DNA from: Ridgeia piscesae
Lineage: Eukaryota > Annelida > Polychaeta > Sabellida > Siboglinidae
Assembly (NCBI GenBank): GCA_025642075.2
Contig: JAODUO010000640.1
Span: forward strand, 253,501 to 317,500
Direction of reading: 5' to 3'
DNA: 64,000 nt
This document shows positions 53,201-63,024 of the stretch, piece by piece. Every line of letters begins with the position of its first letter. The stretch's first letter is position 1. The notes under the pieces were generated by a model, which was not told the origin of the DNA, made no database searches, and saw only the letters and a program-made list of their open reading frames with translations. The position numbers and the translations under genes were made by a program.

Positions 53201-56200
53201 GTATTTGATGTTTAGGAATTAAAAGTATTTGTATTTAAATACTTTTTCAAATATTGTTTCAAATACATTGTCAGTATCAACATTTCTTTTTCACTGTCAC
53301 ATGTAATGCCTGCCAAACTGATTACCTTAATGCACTGCAACTTCACCCAAATTTGCTAACTACTGATGAAGACACTTAACAGCAGGCTTCCCCCATGGTC
53401 CTGCAGTGACCACAACTTGTGATTGCTAAGAGCCAGAGGATGGATTAACACCTAACAGTGACCATAGGTCAATATCCCCTTTTGTTCTTTAGTTAGGCTT
53501 CAATTTGGCACCAGGTTATTCTGGTTTCCTGGCTGACTTTGAAGTTGAGCCTTCCTCACTACATTAGCAATGATTAGCAGTGTCTCTTCTGAGGGCAACA
53601 TAGGCATTATATTATTATGGACCTCCTGGCTTAACATACAAACAATATATTTTTGCCTTTACGTCTTTCAGTCAGTTGTCACTGTGATGCAGTTAGCAAT
53701 AACAATACTCCCTAGCACTGGTCTGCCTGTCATCATATGAGCAAAACACTAATTATGCGTATAAACTAGATGTCTCAATATATGTGTTGCTTTTCTTTTA
53801 TCTACATAGTAATACAAAATGAAAAGTATTTGAAAAATATATGAAAAAGTATTTGAGATACTTTTCAATGTATTCATATTTAAATACATTTATATTAAAA
53901 AAGTATTTGTAATCCCTCAAGAATAGTTGTTGATTTAGACAGGTTTACAGTTTGCACTTAATTAAACATAATACTAGACAGGGATTTAGCAGCTAACCGC
54001 CCAGACCCAGTCAGGATTCTGGATGTTGGAAATATGACCAGTCATTCACACCATACTGACAGAGCAAACAGTACAGGTGGGGCATATGGCCTGGCTTCTA
54101 AAATTACAAAGCAAGATGTTAGGGGATGCTTATCTCCTGCAGTCCTTCCCAGGGACTGTCACAATATAACTTGTACTTTGTACTAAACAGGAGGGTGAGG
54201 TGATGTGGCTTCTCTGGGAAGAGAAGGTATTAATTAGGGAAATCTGACTGAATATTTATTTACCTGAAATGCTCAACAGTAATAGAAAATGATTACCTTG
54301 ATTATTATTACATTTATTAGATTACTTCTAATATTTCCATTTTATCTGTCTAATATATTTGCTTGCAACTGTTCATATGAAAAAAATGTAATCGTGAGAA
54401 GTAATCGTGAGTACGATTACTTTGGCAATGTACTCGAGTACGATTACTTTCCTTCGTACTCGAGTACGAGTACTCAAAAAGTACTCGTACTCGAGTATGA
54501 GTACGAGTACACGAGTACGATTATTCCATCTCTGACACACACGCACTCACACATATGCACACACATACATACACTCACACACATGCACACGCACACACCC
54601 ACACATATACACTCACGCACACACACATACACTCACACACATGCATACACACACGCACACACGCAGTCACGCACACACACATGCATACACAGCTACTGGC
54701 AGCATTTGTTCAAGTATGTGTATTCCCAAACAAAAGCCATAGCGATCATTTGAACAATCCTAGACAGAATGTTCTCACTAGCCAGAAGACATTGTTGGAG
54801 AAACCTCATTGAACCTTACATGATATGTTCTGTCTGTGCTGAATCAATGCACAATAATTCAATGACATAAAATATCACATTATTTTAACTCTGCGTCCCA
54901 GAATGGCTGGCATGGCCTTAGATTCACTGTCTCTTAGACTAGTAAGTTCAAAAGGATGGTAGAACAACAATTTGTTGTTGAGGTCTCCGGCTGTGGTGCA
55001 GTGCATTGTGGAGTAGCACAAATATTGTGACTTTATTGTCTACCCGCCACATACAATCTTGAAAACTTCTTGCATACCCCTGGGGCATATGTAGTACTAC
55101 TGATTAGACAAATTAATAAATGCCAACATTTTTATTTAGCTATACACATGTTTGTACTAACATTTATGTTGTACTTGTGCAATGCACACATGGATGTAAG
55201 TAGCTCAATTTTTAGGTATATATTTTTAAATATAAAAATTGGTTCTAAATGTTCTAAATATGGGTGTATGTTTACCACATGGTTGCTGCTCCGAGGCTAC
55301 GACTCATCTGGGAAACATCGCTCCAGTGGCATCTACACACACATGCCTGCACACATGCCCACACATGCACGCACGCACACACACGGGTCAATCTGTTTGT
55401 CGTTATTTATGCACTGTATATTTGTGTTATAATAGGCCAGAGAAAGTGTCTGACATTGTTGCTGACATGCTGGGGAACAAACTCATCACTAAACAGACTC
55501 CAAAGGGTGGTGTCAAGGTCAACACGGTAAGTATGTGAACAGTATGGAGATTAGAGAAAGATAGCCAGAAGGGGGAAGTACACTGTGATGTTTGAGCCTT
55601 GTTGATGCTGGAGTCGAGGGCAGAACGTTTTTAATATGTGAATTACCTCTCTAGTGCTGGAGATGGGTGCAGGGGGGTGGGAAATACCTTTGTGATTCTG
55701 TAGATGGGTGCAGGGGGTGGGGAAGTAACCTTTGTGCTTCTATAGAGTGGTGCAGGGGGTGGGGAAGTAACCTTTGTGCTTCTGTAGAGTGGTGCAGGGG
55801 GGTGGGGAAGTACCTTTGTGATTCTGTAGATGGGTGCAGGGGATGGGGAAGTACCTTTGTGATTCTGTAGATTGGTGCAGGGGATGTGGAAATACCTTTG
55901 TGATTCTGTAGATTGGTGCAGGGGATGTGGAAGTACCTTTGTGATTCTATAGAAGAATGCAGTGGGGTGGAGAAGTACCTTTGTGGTTCTATAGATGGAT
56001 GCAGGGGGTGGAGAAGTACCTTTGTGATTCTGGAGATGGGTGCAGGGGATGGGGAAGTCACTTTGTGATTCTGTAAATGTGATGCAGGGGTTGGGGAAGT
56101 ACCTTTGTGATTCTGTAAATGTGATGCAGGGGATGGGGAAGTACCTTTGTGATTCTGGAGATGGGTGCAGGGGTTGGGGAAGTACCTTTGTGATTCTGTA

Positions 56201-59200
56201 AATGTGATGCAGGGGTTGGGGAAGTACCTTTGTGATTCTGTAAATGTGATGCAGGGGGTGGGGAAGTACCTTTGTGATTCTGGAGATGGGTGCAGGGGTT
56301 GGGGAAATACCTTTGTGATTCTGTAAATGTGATGCAGGGGTTGGGGAAGTACCTTTGTGATTCTGTAAATGTGATGCAGGGGTGGAGAAGTACCTTTGTG
56401 ATTCTGTAGGTGGGTGCAGGAGTGGAGAAGTACCTTTGTAATTCAGGGGATGGGGAAGTACATTTGTGATTCTGTAGATGGATGTAGGGGGTGGGGAAGT
56501 ACCTTTGTGATTCTGGAGATTGGTGCTGGGGGTGGGGAAATACCTTTGTGATTCTGTAGATGGGTGCAGGGGATGGGGAAGTACCTTTGTGACTCTAGAG
56601 ATGGGTGCAGGCATGTAAGTGATGTTGGACTGATGTAGTTATGTCCGCTGTAGGTGATGGTGGCTGAGGCGCTGGACATTGAGCGGGAGACATACTTTGC
56701 TATCCTGATAGACCGGACATATGGCGGCCCAGTGCTTATAGGCAGCCCTCAGGGGGGCATGGACATAGAGGAGGTGGCAGAGAGCAGTCCTGACGCTATA
56801 TTTAAAGTATGTCCTCATTATACAGTTTACATGTCATATATTCCTTATCATTGTTAAAGTATAGTAAATCTATGAATCATTTTATTTTTCTTGCCGAATC
56901 CACAACTTTATGAATATTTGTTTTACCCCATAAAAACTTATAGTTTTGATATTTTATGATTAACACATTTTACATCAAAACTTAAAATGAATGGATGGAT
57001 GAATGCAGAATATCTTAGTAATATAAAAGATACCAATTTATTCATTACATCAAACATTGCATTGCATAATTTTAGTATCCGTTTAGTTAAAGTGACAGTT
57101 GAGGTGATATTGTTCATAATTTCTTATTTCAGCAACCAATTGACATAATGACAGGTTTGAGAGAGGAACAAGTGACTGACTTGGTGAAGAACCTTGGCTT
57201 CACCGGTGACAAGGCTTCACTGGTGACACTTTCACATCAATGTTTCTCATCATATCTCGCACTGTGCTTGTAGAATGGCACAAAATCAAAAGTATTTTTT
57301 CTGGAATCCTTTGGAAAATATAATGAAAATAGTGACAATCTGTTGTAGAAAACATGTCACTTTGGGATAAATTAAGAAATATTAGTGTGTTTATGGAATA
57401 ACATTCAGTGAGATCCACCCATGTCCACTATATTCTGTGAAGTTGTGAACTTATTAAACTTAAGATATTCTGTACTTTCATGTGTAAAATTTAATGATCT
57501 TTCAGTCAAAACTTACCAATTGTAGAATGATTGAGTGAATCTATTGGAAGCCTTAGCATTCCCCATAAGTATGCAGTGAGTGATATATGTTTCCAGTAGT
57601 TCAAAAATAAAAGGTTAATACAGAGAGTTTGGTGTGATTTGTAGGCTGCGACACAGATAAAAAAGTTGTACGAGCTGTTCCTGAAGGTAGACGCCACACA
57701 AATAGAAATCAACCCCTTCGCTGAGACGCCCGATGGCCAGGGTAAGTCTTGTCTAAATAGTATATTTGTTGAGACGCCTGATGGCCAGGGTAAGTCTTGT
57801 CTAAATAGTATATTTGTTGAGACGTCCGATGGCCAGGGTAAGTCTTGTCTAAATAGTATATTTGTTGAGACGCCCGATGGCCAGGGTAAGTCTTGTCTAA
57901 ATAGTATATTTGTTGAGACGCCCGATGGCCAGGGTAAGTCTTGTCTAAATAGTATATTTGTTGAGACGTCCGATGGCCAGGGTAAGTCTTGTCTAAATAG
58001 TATATTTGTTGAGACGTCTGATGGCCAGGGTAAGTCTTGTCTAAATAGTATATTTGTTGAGACGCCTGATGGCCAGGGTAAGTCTTGTCTAAATAGTATA
58101 TTTGTTGAGACGTCTGATGGCCAGGGTAAGTCTTGTCTAAATAGTATATTTGTTGAGACGCCTGATGGCCAGGGTAAGTCTTGTCTAAATAGTATATTTG
58201 TTGAAAGGTCTGATGGCCAGGGTAAGTCTTGTCTAAATAGTTTATTGGTTGAGACGCCTGATGGCCAGGGTAAGTCTTGTCTAAATAGTATATTTGTTGA
58301 AAGGTCTGATGGCCAGGGTAAGTCTTGTCTAAATAGTATATTTGTTGAGACGTCTGATGGCCAGGGTAAGTCTTGTCTAAATAGTATATTTGTTGAGACG
58401 TCTGATGGCCAGGGTAAGTCTTGTCTAAATAGTATATTTGTTGAGACGTCTGATGGCCAGTATGTCTTGTCTGGCTCACCAATCTTATTACCGTCATTTT
58501 ACTGTGTAACTGAAGAACAATTTCCATTTTTAATGTGATGTTTTAAATGTACAAGAAAATCTTTTGAATCTTATTGAGTATTAGAAATAAGTGTAGTAAC
58601 TAGTAAGTTAATTCATTATCAACATTTCACTTTGCTTTCTCTGCCAAAGAAATGATCTGTAAATCTATAGTTTTATTTCCCTGTTACGTTATGTTTTTGT
58701 GTAATAAATTTAAATAATGATCACTGTGTTTTTACTTTAATTTTTCAGTGGTGTGCTTTGATGCAAAAATCAACTTTGATGACAATGCTGAGTTCCGACA
58801 CAAGGACATCTTTGCCCTAGATGACGAGTCAGAGAGTGATCCCCGCGAGGTGGAGGCCGCTCGCCTCAACCTCAACTACATTGGCATGGATGGCAACATT
58901 GGCTGTCTAGGTACGACCTCATGTCTACAGGACAACTGGCCTGTGATTGCTTAAAAAAACATGAAAAGGAAAGGCATGAATATATTTGGACTACATCGAG
59001 ACACTTCCCACTGGATGAAGTCAGTATTTTATGTTGTGGAGAATGGTGCTGTTCTACATATAGGTATATGACCCTGGCTGAACTCTAGGTTGCATGTTGC
59101 AGTGAATGGAGCGGGGCTGGCCATGGCCACTATGGACCTGGTCCAGTTGCAGGGCGGGCGGCCAGCCAACTTCCTCGATGTGGGGGGAGGTGTGACTGAG

Positions 59201-61165
59201 ACACAAGTCTGCTCAGCATTCAAGATCCTCACCTCTGACAGTCAGGTGGGTGCATGTTGAACGTCACATGGATGGGTGCATGTTGACAGTCAGGTGGGTG
59301 GGTGCATGTTGACAGTCACATGGATTGGTGCATGTTGACAGTCAGGTGGGTGGGTACATGTTGACAGTCACATGGATGGGTGCATGTTGACAGTCAGGTG
59401 GGTGGGTGCATGTTGACAGTCACATGGATTGACAGTCAGGTGGGTGGGTACATGTTGACAGTCACATGGATGGGTGCATGTTGACAGTCAGGTGGGTGGG
59501 TACATGTTAACAGTCACATGGATGGGTGCATGTTGACAGTCAGGTGGGTGAGTGCATGTTGACAGTCACATGGATTGGTGCATGTTGACAGTCAGGTGGG
59601 TGGGTACATGTTGACAGTCGCATGGATGGGTGCATGTTGACAGTCAAATGGATGGGTGCATGTTGACAGTCACATGGATTGGTGCATGTTGACAGTCACA
59701 TGGATTGGTGCATGTTGACAGTCACATGGATGGGTGCATGTTGACAGTCAGGTGGGTGGGTGCATGTTGACAGTCACATGGATGGGTGCATGTTGACAGT
59801 CACATGGATGGGTGCATGTTGACAGTCACATGGATGGGTGCATGTTGACAGTCACATGGATGGGTGCATGTTGACTGTCACATGGATTGGTGCATGTTGA
59901 CAGTCACTTGGATTGGTGCATGTTGACAGTCACGTGGATGGGTGCATGTTGACAGTCACGTGGATGGGTGCATGTTGACAGTCACATGGATGTGTGCATG
60001 TTGACAGTCAGGTGGATAGGTGCATGTTGACAGTCGCATGGATGGGTGCATGTTGACAGTCACATGGATGGGTGCATGTTGACAGTCGCATGGATGGGTG
60101 CATGTTGACAGTCGCATGGATGGGTGCATGTTGACAGTCAGGTGGTTGGGTGTGTGTTGACAGTCAGGTGGGTGTGTGTGTTGACAGTGGGTGGGTGTAT
60201 GTTGACAGGCAGTTGGGTATATTTGGAGGTCTCTGTGTATCCAGGTGAAGGTGATCTTGGTGAACGTATTTGGAGGTATCGTCAACTGTGCGACGATTGC
60301 ATCAGGCATCATTGAGGCATGTCGGATCACTAGCCTTGACCTGCCTGTTGTCGTCAGACTTGAAGGTACGTATGTTTCCTGTCTGCTGCAACAACATGCT
60401 CAATTCTTTCCATTTAAAATTGTTTGGTTTGTTTGTTTTGACAAAAACTTACTCATATTTACGAATGTTGTTTTTCGTCTTGTTCAAAAGAGAACAATGT
60501 AAGTGACTGAATGTTTACACTCGTGTTGTTGCCCAAGAGAGAACAATGTAAGTGACTGGATGTTTACACTCGTGTTGTTGCTCAAGAGAGAACAATGTAA
60601 GTGACTGAATGTTTACACTCGTGTTGTTGCCCAAGAGAGAACAATGTAAGTGACTGGATGTTTACACTCGTGTTGTTGCTCAAGAGAGAACAATGTCGGT
60701 GACTGGATGTTTACACTCGTGTTGTTGCTCAAGAGAGAACAATGTAAGTGACTGGATGTTTACACTCGTGTTGTTGCTCAAGAGAGAACAATGTCGGTGA
60801 CTGGATGTTTACACTTGTGTTGTTGCTCAAGAGAGAACAATGTAAGTAACTGGATGTTTACACTCGTGTTGTTGCTCAAGAGAGAACAATGTCAGTGACT
60901 GGATGTTTACACTCGTGTTGTTGCTCAAGAGAGAACAATGTAAGTGACTGGTGACTGGATGTTTACACTCATGTTGTTGCCCAAGAGAGAACAATGTAAG
61001 TGACTAGCAGGTTACACTCATGTTGTTGCAGGGTCGAATGTGGACAAAGCTAGACAACTCCTGGCTGACAGTGGACTCCCCATTGTCACAGCTGGCAGTT
61101 TTGAGGACGCAGCGATCAAGGCAGTCGAGTGTCTCAAAGCTGAAAAGACACGCCAAGTAGCATGA
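47238..61165 (+). CDS. SUCLG2: Succinyl-CoA ligase (GDP-forming) subunit beta, mitochondrial; 11 coding exons, complete
   Basis: Exons: 47238-47294, 51796-51940, 52225-52324, 55436-55526, 56654-56806, 57133-57222, 57645-57741, 58749-58910, 59103-59245, 60245-60365 and 61032-61165. The sum is 1293 nt = 430 aa plus TGA, all phases consistent; human SUCLG2 is about 432 aa. It catalyses the substrate-level phosphorylation step of the TCA cycle (succinyl-CoA + GDP + Pi to succinate + GTP) with the SUCLG1 alpha subunit in the mitochondrial matrix. Residues 1-19 (basic, no acid residue) look like an import signal. [12 protein letters not shown] (30-41) and [13 protein letters not shown] (76-88) are the ATP-grasp nucleotide region; [35 protein letters not shown] and [15 protein letters not shown] follow. 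The C-terminal ligase domain shows [31 protein letters not shown] and VVRLEG. Sequence favours SUCLG2 over the ATP-specific paralogue SUCLA2. Two donors are embedded in splice-site arrays. Confidence 0.96.
47971..48300. repeat. Large AT-rich palindrome, arms about 140 bp
   Basis: The left arm 47971-48110 is matched by the reverse complement of 48157-48300 with few mismatches; for example AAGCAAAAATGCATAGATAA AAT pairs with ATTTTATCTATGCGTTTTTG CTT. The loop is about 46 bp. It lies in SUCLG2 intron 1. It could be a foldback MITE or a recent inverted duplication. A second, smaller hairpin (AACATAAGTATATA... ...TATATACTTATGTT) lies at 48304-48352. Confidence 0.88.
48485..49176. other. SUCLG2 intron 1 segment, nothing recognised
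   Basis: AT-rich intron between the palindromes and the terminal-inverted-repeat element; no feature could be supported. Confidence 0.4.
49181..51589. mobile_element. DNA transposon with 30-bp terminal inverted repeats (2.41 kb), unclassified
   Basis: The left end (49181-49210) is GTGACCCAGCACAGCAACAT CAGGAATAAG. The right end (51560-51589) is its inverted copy with one mismatch. Both are flanked by ATTT (49177-49180 and 51590-51593), a candidate 4-bp duplication. Inside, minus-strand frames 50953-50717 and 49897-49463 and a short frame starting near 50697 are GC-richer than the flanks and have no domain I know. No intact transposase is visible. Superfamily is undecided: ends and a 4-bp duplication do not fit hAT (8 bp) or piggyBac (TTAA). 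Confidence 0.82.
50504..50953 (-). pseudogene. Possible degraded or cargo coding segment inside the 49181-51589 element
   Basis: Minus-strand frame starting [16 protein letters not shown] and running 78 codons to a stop, followed closely by a second frame starting [20 protein letters not shown] donor-like GAG|GTAAGTTA lies at about 50504. Codon-like composition suggests descent from a real exon, but I cannot name the family. It may be a broken transposase or a captured gene piece. Confidence 0.3.
52552..52622. repeat. CA-rich microsatellite (target of the hAT insertion)
   Basis: CACACGCACACATGCACACG-type repeats just left of copy 2. The same CA-rich track resumes at 54535-54690 on the other side, so the element split one microsatellite. 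Confidence 0.9.
52623..54534. mobile_element. hAT-like non-autonomous DNA transposon, copy 2 (1,912 bp, inverted relative to copy 1)
   Basis: It starts CAGAGATGGAGTGAGTACAA and ends ...TTATTCCATCTCTG, flanked by an 8-bp ACACACAC duplication (52615-52622 and 54535-54542) inside a CA repeat. The sequence is the reverse complement of copy 1 along its length, including the nested element (its terminus at 53142, preceded by GATGGGTC). It lies in SUCLG2 intron 3. One end of the nested element is missing: about 60 bp lost near 53925. Confidence 0.9.
54535..54692. repeat. CA-rich microsatellite
   Basis: Imperfect (CA)n with GCA, TA and CT interruptions. It is the right half of the track split by the hAT copy. 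Confidence 0.92.
54700..55420. other. SUCLG2 intron 3 right part, nothing recognised
   Basis: Unique AT-rich intron with a short CA/CG repeat (about 55335-55385) shortly before the acceptor at 55435. No exon was found. Confidence 0.4.
55655..56615. repeat. About 41-bp minisatellite in SUCLG2 intron 4, about 22 copies
   Basis: The unit is GTACCTTTGTGATTCTGTAG ATGGGTGCAGGGGATGGGGAA. Each copy has CTGTAG followed by (A/G)TGGGTG. The true acceptor downstream is CGCTGTAG|GTGATGGTGGCTG at 56654, so a distant origin from this acceptor is possible but not clear. A minus-strand 323-codon frame across it is a repeat translation. Confidence 0.92.
57724..58470. repeat. 48-bp minisatellite containing a SUCLG2 splice donor, about 15 copies, frame open
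   Basis: The unit is GAGACGCCTGATGGCCAGG|GTAAGTCTTGTC followed by TAAATAGTATATTTGTT. The real exon ends at 57741 in ..GAGACGCCCGATGGCCAGG|GTAAGT. All interior copies keep the near-ideal GTAAGT donor; the last one (about 58459) reads CCAGTATGTC. The unit is 16 codons with no stop in the exon's own frame, giving an uninterrupted 290-codon frame. Confidence 0.95.
59236..60215. repeat. 27-29-bp minisatellite derived from a SUCLG2 splice donor, about 35 copies
   Basis: The exon ends at 59245 in TCTGACAGTCAG|GTGGGTGCATGTTGA. The array alternates GACAGTCAGGTGGGTGGGTG CATGTT (donor kept) with GACAGTCACATGGATGGGTG CATGTT (donor lost, CACATGG). Donor-bearing copies are scattered in the left half, and the right half is mostly the donor-less type. 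Confidence 0.92.
60486..61020. repeat. 49-bp minisatellite upstream of the last SUCLG2 acceptor, about 11 copies
   Basis: The unit is GTGACTGGATGTTTACACTC GTGTTGTTGCTCAAGAGAGA ACAATGTAA. The acceptor at 61031 is preceded by TTACACTCATGTTGTTGCAG, so the unit holds the same pre-acceptor tract but with TTGCTC or TTGCCC where the real site has TTGCAG. The AG itself is not repeated. Confidence 0.92.
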
Positions 61166-63020
61166 GACCGTGTCACCTGCATATCTGATGAAAAAGTATA
61201 AGCTAAACTGGCACGTGACTGTGTCACCTGCATGCTTCATGACTAAGCAAAAGGCTGAATAGAGGCGTGAAATGGCACGAAAAAATGCCAACACAAAACA
61301 AATGACATGCACAAAACTGTGGACATCAGAAATGTTTTAATCTCGACGTTTTAGTGCCAGCTGAAGACATATTTACATATGTGTGATTCTCTCTGTACTT
61401 GCAGAATCTCCCTCTCTGGTGCTGAGTGATTGCACCACAAATGGCAGCCTGCAGTATTTATACATCCTCACATAAACATAGTATAGTTATCATCCCACTT
61501 ATTGTATGCATATGTTACTTTAATCATTTGATTGATGATATTACTGGCACATTAATTTACTATCTCTGTTGAGAATGATTTAGCATGTACATCAAATATA
61601 TTAATGTTTGTATTTATGGTTTTACCTTTAGTGACTGTTTACCTAAGGTTAAGAAAGGTGTGAAGGTTCACGCGAGGAAACTGGCTGGGAAATGGAAACA
61701 TTTCACGTTTCTAAAGGAAGTGGCAGAAGTTTCAAATGTTAGGAAATATCAGGAGTTTTACAGGGTGAGACTAATTAATGTTAGGTAATATTTCTGGAGT
61801 TTAGCATTATGAAAATCAGGTTATGAAATGACATGGTTTATGTGCCATCTGCAAGTATACATGCAGGCATGTGTGCATGCGTGTGTGTGAGACTCATGTG
61901 GACGGTTCGTGTTGGAAGAGTTAGACACAGTTGCTCATAAGGTGTAGATGTTAGAGATTGTACAATTGTCACAGATTGCTGTTGACCCTAATGTATGACT
62001 AGCTCAATTTCACAGAATCCATGTGGTTGTATTAACAAATTTAAATTCAACTGTCGACATAATACAATGCAATCTGACCTATTTATTGAGAATATGATCA
62101 TATGTAAATTCTACTATGCTATCATCATGTCAGTGAGTAATAATATGTAAATAAGGTTTGTTGAATCCATGCAGTTTATTTTGTGAGATACTTGACTTGG
62201 CAAAAGTAAAATTAATCTTGCAGTTTTGTATCCATCTCAGGACAGTATTTTGTATATGTGACGTTGACAGTGATTATGTTGGTAAAGTGGTGTATGTAGA
62301 AACGCTGCTTTAAAGTATTTACCACAATTCTGGAGCATATCTTATTTGTATTTGATATAATTTCACCAGCCCCTGGTAAAGATATATTTCCTTGTTTTTT
62401 TTCTTCCTATTTACTTGTTTCTCAAAAACTTAATATCAAGGGTATTTTCATAATGGTCATCTAAAATTTGTATATACTTTTGCCAACAAATGATACACAT
62501 TTTCCATAGAGAACACGGACGCCGGTTTATGTGTGCCTTGCTGGCTGCACCATAGTTGTGTGATTCTCTGCTTCATTTACCTAGTTTATTTGCACTTTCA
62601 GATATTTATGTTCATATCAGTGATAGCAGATCACACATTGGTATTATAAATCGTTGTAACACACATGATAATAAACGCATACTCTTTATCACATCAGATA
62701 AATTACCTGTCATTTAGCTTACTGAATCTATGTCCCAGCTATGACAACCAGGATGTTCTGTTTGCACCTTTCAAGTACTTTAATTAGTCGAGGTGGCTAA
62801 TAATTTAACACATCATAAAACAGTCGTGCCTGTAAACCGTTAAGATTCTATCTTGTGTGTGGATGTGATACATGGACAACACCATGATTCCAGAGATACG
62901 GAATGCTGTGTGGTTTGCTTCTGTGCTGCTATGCCATTCCTAACAAATGAATTAGTGATTTAACACCAATAACTATTGCACAGCATGTCAGTTGTTAGGA
63001 ACTGAAAAGACCTTTAGACT
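61166..63020 (+). other. SUCLG2 3' UTR and flank
   Basis: AT-rich non-coding sequence. A clear AATAAA lies at 62670-62675, and no strong one was seen nearer the stop, so the 3' UTR may be about 1.5 kb. A small plus-strand frame at 61585-61788 has basic residues but no known domain and sits in the presumed UTR. Confidence 0.45.
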
Positions 63021-63024
63021 GGCC

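Noticed and set aside
55643..56614. 323-codon minus-strand frame rich in Pro, His and Ser
   Set aside because: Antisense translation of the 41-bp intronic minisatellite of SUCLG2; no splice or homology support.
57133..57222. Alternative earlier donor in SUCLG2 exon 6 (after CTTCACC at about 57204)
   Set aside because: It would shift phase relative to the next exon; the donor at 57223 keeps phase 0 and the same spacing as I recall in human SUCLG2.
57709..58527. 272-codon minus-strand frame (repeat [16 protein letters not shown])
   Set aside because: Antisense shadow of the 48-bp SUCLG2 donor array; since the unit is a multiple of three, several frames stay open.
47238..61165. Naming this gene SUCLA2 (ATP-specific paralogue)
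   Set aside because: [35 protein letters not shown] and [11 protein letters not shown] follow the SUCLG2 form I recall, not the SUCLA2 form.
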